Below, piece by piece: positions 61,373-64,000 of a DNA stretch of 64,000 bases. How positions within the stretch are numbered: position 1 is the stretch's first letter; each line of letters opens with the position of its first letter. Source of the DNA: Triops longicaudatus. Its lineage: Eukaryota; Arthropoda; Branchiopoda; Notostraca; Triopsidae. Both the position numbers and the translations under genes were made by a program. A model generated the notes under the pieces. The model did not search any database. It saw nothing but the letters and a program-made list of their open reading frames with translations, and had not been told where the DNA came from. The DNA is taken from assembly GCA_022885665.1 (NCBI GenBank), contig JAGQDJ010000361.1:62001-126000 (forward strand). The letters run 5' to 3'.

Positions 61373-64000
61373 ACTTAATTACTGGGAAAAGAGAACAAAA
61401 CCTCAGATTGCTGTGAGATAAGACCATAAGATGAATTGGTGGATTTGGAACATTTGGCAGAGTGCGAGGGAGGGAATGAAAAGGGGGAGGTGTCTTAGTT
61501 GGACCGCGTTGTTTGCTTGGTAAGCAGAGACGTTTTTAGTCTTTTCGGTTTGCAGCCGTGCGAACATTTTCTGTGCACCCGATCCCCGAACAGGGATGAT
61601 GCCGATTTTTTTTTTTTTTTTTTTTTTGAGGCACTGATTTGAGTCCTTCTGTGACTGCCATCCGAAAGGCAAGTAGGAGCTTTGTATTGGAAATCGTGAC
61701 CAGTATTCCCTGGGCTGTTTTAAAAGGCGAGCCATCTGATGGTACCGAAGAACGGCGTATGTCACCAGCAGGCTAGCGACGGCGTGGCATGTGGACGGGA
61801 TTTCGACTGAAGTTTTCTTAACAGGAGGGACAAAACGATTTGACAGGGATTTCTCGGAAGAACGCGAGGAGGATGTTTCAAGAATTCGAGAACGGTCGCC
61901 CATACCAGTGCGTCTAATACGTTTTGTTCAGCCAAGGGCTTAATTAAGTATTTCGAGTCCTTTTAATGAAAGGGAATAGTGTCTTCTACATTTCGTTCCA
62001 AATAATCCAGAAAAATAGCCTTCGTTGCCGTAAGTACAGTTAATAAAATTACAAAAAAACATAACTGCGACTAAGGGCAATTTGTAGAACGTTTAAAAGT
62101 GATATGTGTTCAGTATGGTAATAAAAATCAAAACTAACAGAATGTGCGTCACAGTAAAAAAAAAAAAACATCAGACTGTTCCTAAAGGTTGAAATGTAAT
62201 GAATTTGTTTCTTCTAGATCGTTGTATCTTTCATAATCGAAAGGTGGAAGAATGGAATAACTTTCTCGAAAAAGTGATTAAATCTCCTTCCAGACATTTA
62301 ATAACGCGATAGATGTCCGTTAGGGACCTGAAGTCTTCGATCCAAAATTGTTTCGTGGAGATCAATAGCTAACTACCCAATAAACTCATAATTTATTTTT
62401 TGTTTTACTGAAAGCGGTTTGTAGAGGCCCTTGCGCCACGTTTGCTTAGGAAAATAATAATAATACCAATGAAAAGCGAGACAGGTTGCATATAGTGCGA
62501 AGAAGCTTCATAGGCTTGCTACGAAGTCGTGACCACTTAGGTTGTAAGTAGATTTTTCCGCATTCTTTACACTTGAGTGTACCACACTTTAAAATCCTTT
62601 TAAGAAGATTCGTGCGTAAATGCAGGTTCACAACTTGGCAAAGAACACGCGTTTCCAAGTCGATGAAATTCCTTCTAGGTTTTTCTTCTATGTTTTTCTA
62701 TGAGTATGAGACGTTTTTTCCCTTATTTTTTTCGGGGTGGTTTTTGAGAGATAAACTAAACTCCACAAAAACCGGTCTAACTTCAGTATTTCCACACTTG
62801 GCGCCAAGATCGGTTCTTTTCAGTCATATAGTGTTATGGAACAAAAGGTCCAAATAAGATTCAATTATATTCTTTGGGGAAATCTGCTGCCAAGTACCGT
62901 GTGCACTATAAAAAAAAAATGTGTTACCTCTAAAAGTACGACTTCTATAAGTTATTCGCAAAAATAATCACTGCAGGGTAAAATAGGTATGTATACAAGA
63001 TGCTGACAGTGATGGGTGATGTCTCCAAGTCCCTTGACAAGAGGAGTAGACACTTCTATTTGCGTCCCACACAGGGCTAGCCTTAAAAGCACATGCTCTG
63101 ACATAGTTAGCCGGTTTGTTGGGTTTTGATTATAGGGAAAAGGAAGATATGGAATTAGGGAGAGCGAGAAGTTGTGTTGCGGGTGCCGAGAGCATTTTTA
63201 CCCAATTGGGAATCGTGTTAAGCCGTGACGTGCTAAGAGACCTAAGGACTTTTTTTCGTGCAGAGCAAGATTCTTTCTACCGAAAGAGCACTTTTGTATA
63301 CCGTGTGTTCAGGTAAAATAAAATAAAAAGAATAAACTACATAACTTGTTATAGCGAAACGCAAATAGTGAGAAATATTTTAGGGCATTAACTGGACTTT
63401 TTTCCTGCATGTTTATTTAACTAGTGACCTTACAACCCGTTTATTATAGACAACAGTTTGTTATAAAAGGGTTCGTTGTAACGGCATTTTACGGTGGACG
63501 GACAAAAGTATCTGTAGCTCAGTTGACAATGCTTTATACCCAGTGCGAAATAGTGTATGATAAGTCGTGAGAAGATCTCGTAAATAGGGTCGAAAGGAGA
63601 GAAAAGTTGTTTGGAGAAGAAAAAGGTGTTACAGCAGGGGAAAATACAAAGTCGTATATTACCTGTGTAACTAAAAGCCACTTTGAATGCAAAAGAGGCG
63701 CATTGCGTTAGCGGGAGTGGCATTTTAGAGGTGGTAACAAAAAGAAAAAACTGTAAAGCTAAATTAACAGGAGGGACGGCAACCAAGTGGCACGGCTGTT
63801 AAACGTATGAAACGAGCCCATAAAGCCATAGCAAATTACGGTCCACGCTACCGGTCTTCTGGTTCATTATAAAGCTCGCGCATTGCAATTGTAAGCCTTA
63901 TTTTTGTAAAAGGCGGGCTGGGCAAGGTTTACGGCTACACAAGCTGGGGAGAAACAGCTTCACCAATGAATTATGCAACTATGTGAGACTGGTGCGCAGT
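61373..64000. other. Right edge, nothing firm
   Basis: Contains a 22-nt T run at 61606-61627, with a G+C-richer open frame on - beside it (61628-61903), and an A run at about 62157-62169. A pogo-like motif TTATAAAAGGGTTCGTTGTA lies at about 63461. No recognised gene or exon. Confidence 0.4.
61606..61627 (-). repeat. Oligo(T)/oligo(A) tract
   Basis: Twenty-two consecutive T on +, that is an A tract on -. It sits directly 3' of an open frame on - that starts with ATG at 61903. Confidence 0.85.

Overview
The window looks like nuclear DNA of an arthropod. It carries spliced genes with mostly short introns (about 50-220 nt), GT-AG boundaries and A+T-rich non-coding sequence, and it holds the 5' half of a gene of the Dpr immunoglobulin family, which is typical of arthropods and other protostomes. 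The short introns and dense gene cluster would suit a small-genome crustacean or an insect, but the species cannot be fixed from sequence alone.

Left part (1-8.8 kb) is a compact cluster of four genes on alternating strands. (1) A PH-domain protein on + (911-3723, 5' end not resolved) that resembles the lysosome-kinesin adaptor PLEKHM2/SKIP. (2) RNase H1 on - (4447-5590), with an intact hybrid-binding domain, a complete catalytic set and a second upstream start that could make a mitochondrial form. (3) Ribosomal protein S7 on + (6159-6853), divergent from RNase H1 and probably sharing a promoter region with it. (4) PRRC1 on - (7099-8810), convergent with RpS7. All exon junctions of genes 2-4 were resolved by eye and keep frame.

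Middle part (8.8-53.4 kb) has no gene I can support. It holds microsatellites, short tandem duplications, solo LTRs of one retroelement family (one fragment here, a full copy at 51.2 kb, another at 61.0 kb), a small hairpin-bearing repeat, and a few isolated exon-like blocks. A strong splice acceptor in front of the first coding exon of the Dpr gene means that gene has at least one upstream 5' exon, so much of this gap may be its first intron or regulatory domain.

Right part (53.4-64 kb) contains three exons of the Dpr-like gene: signal peptide, linker and first Ig domain. The second Ig domain is not found, so the gene very probably runs off the right edge. Its introns hold a long foldback element (56.0-56.4 kb) and a small promoter-plus-ATG block (54.5 kb). 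The sequence downstream of the last exon holds a young-looking solo LTR with a perfect 5-bp target duplication.

The four left genes are housekeeping functions (lysosome transport, RNA/DNA hybrid removal, translation, secretory-pathway trafficking). The Dpr gene is a neuronal cell-surface recognition gene, which fits the contrast between a compact cluster and a large, gene-poor regulatory neighbourhood.
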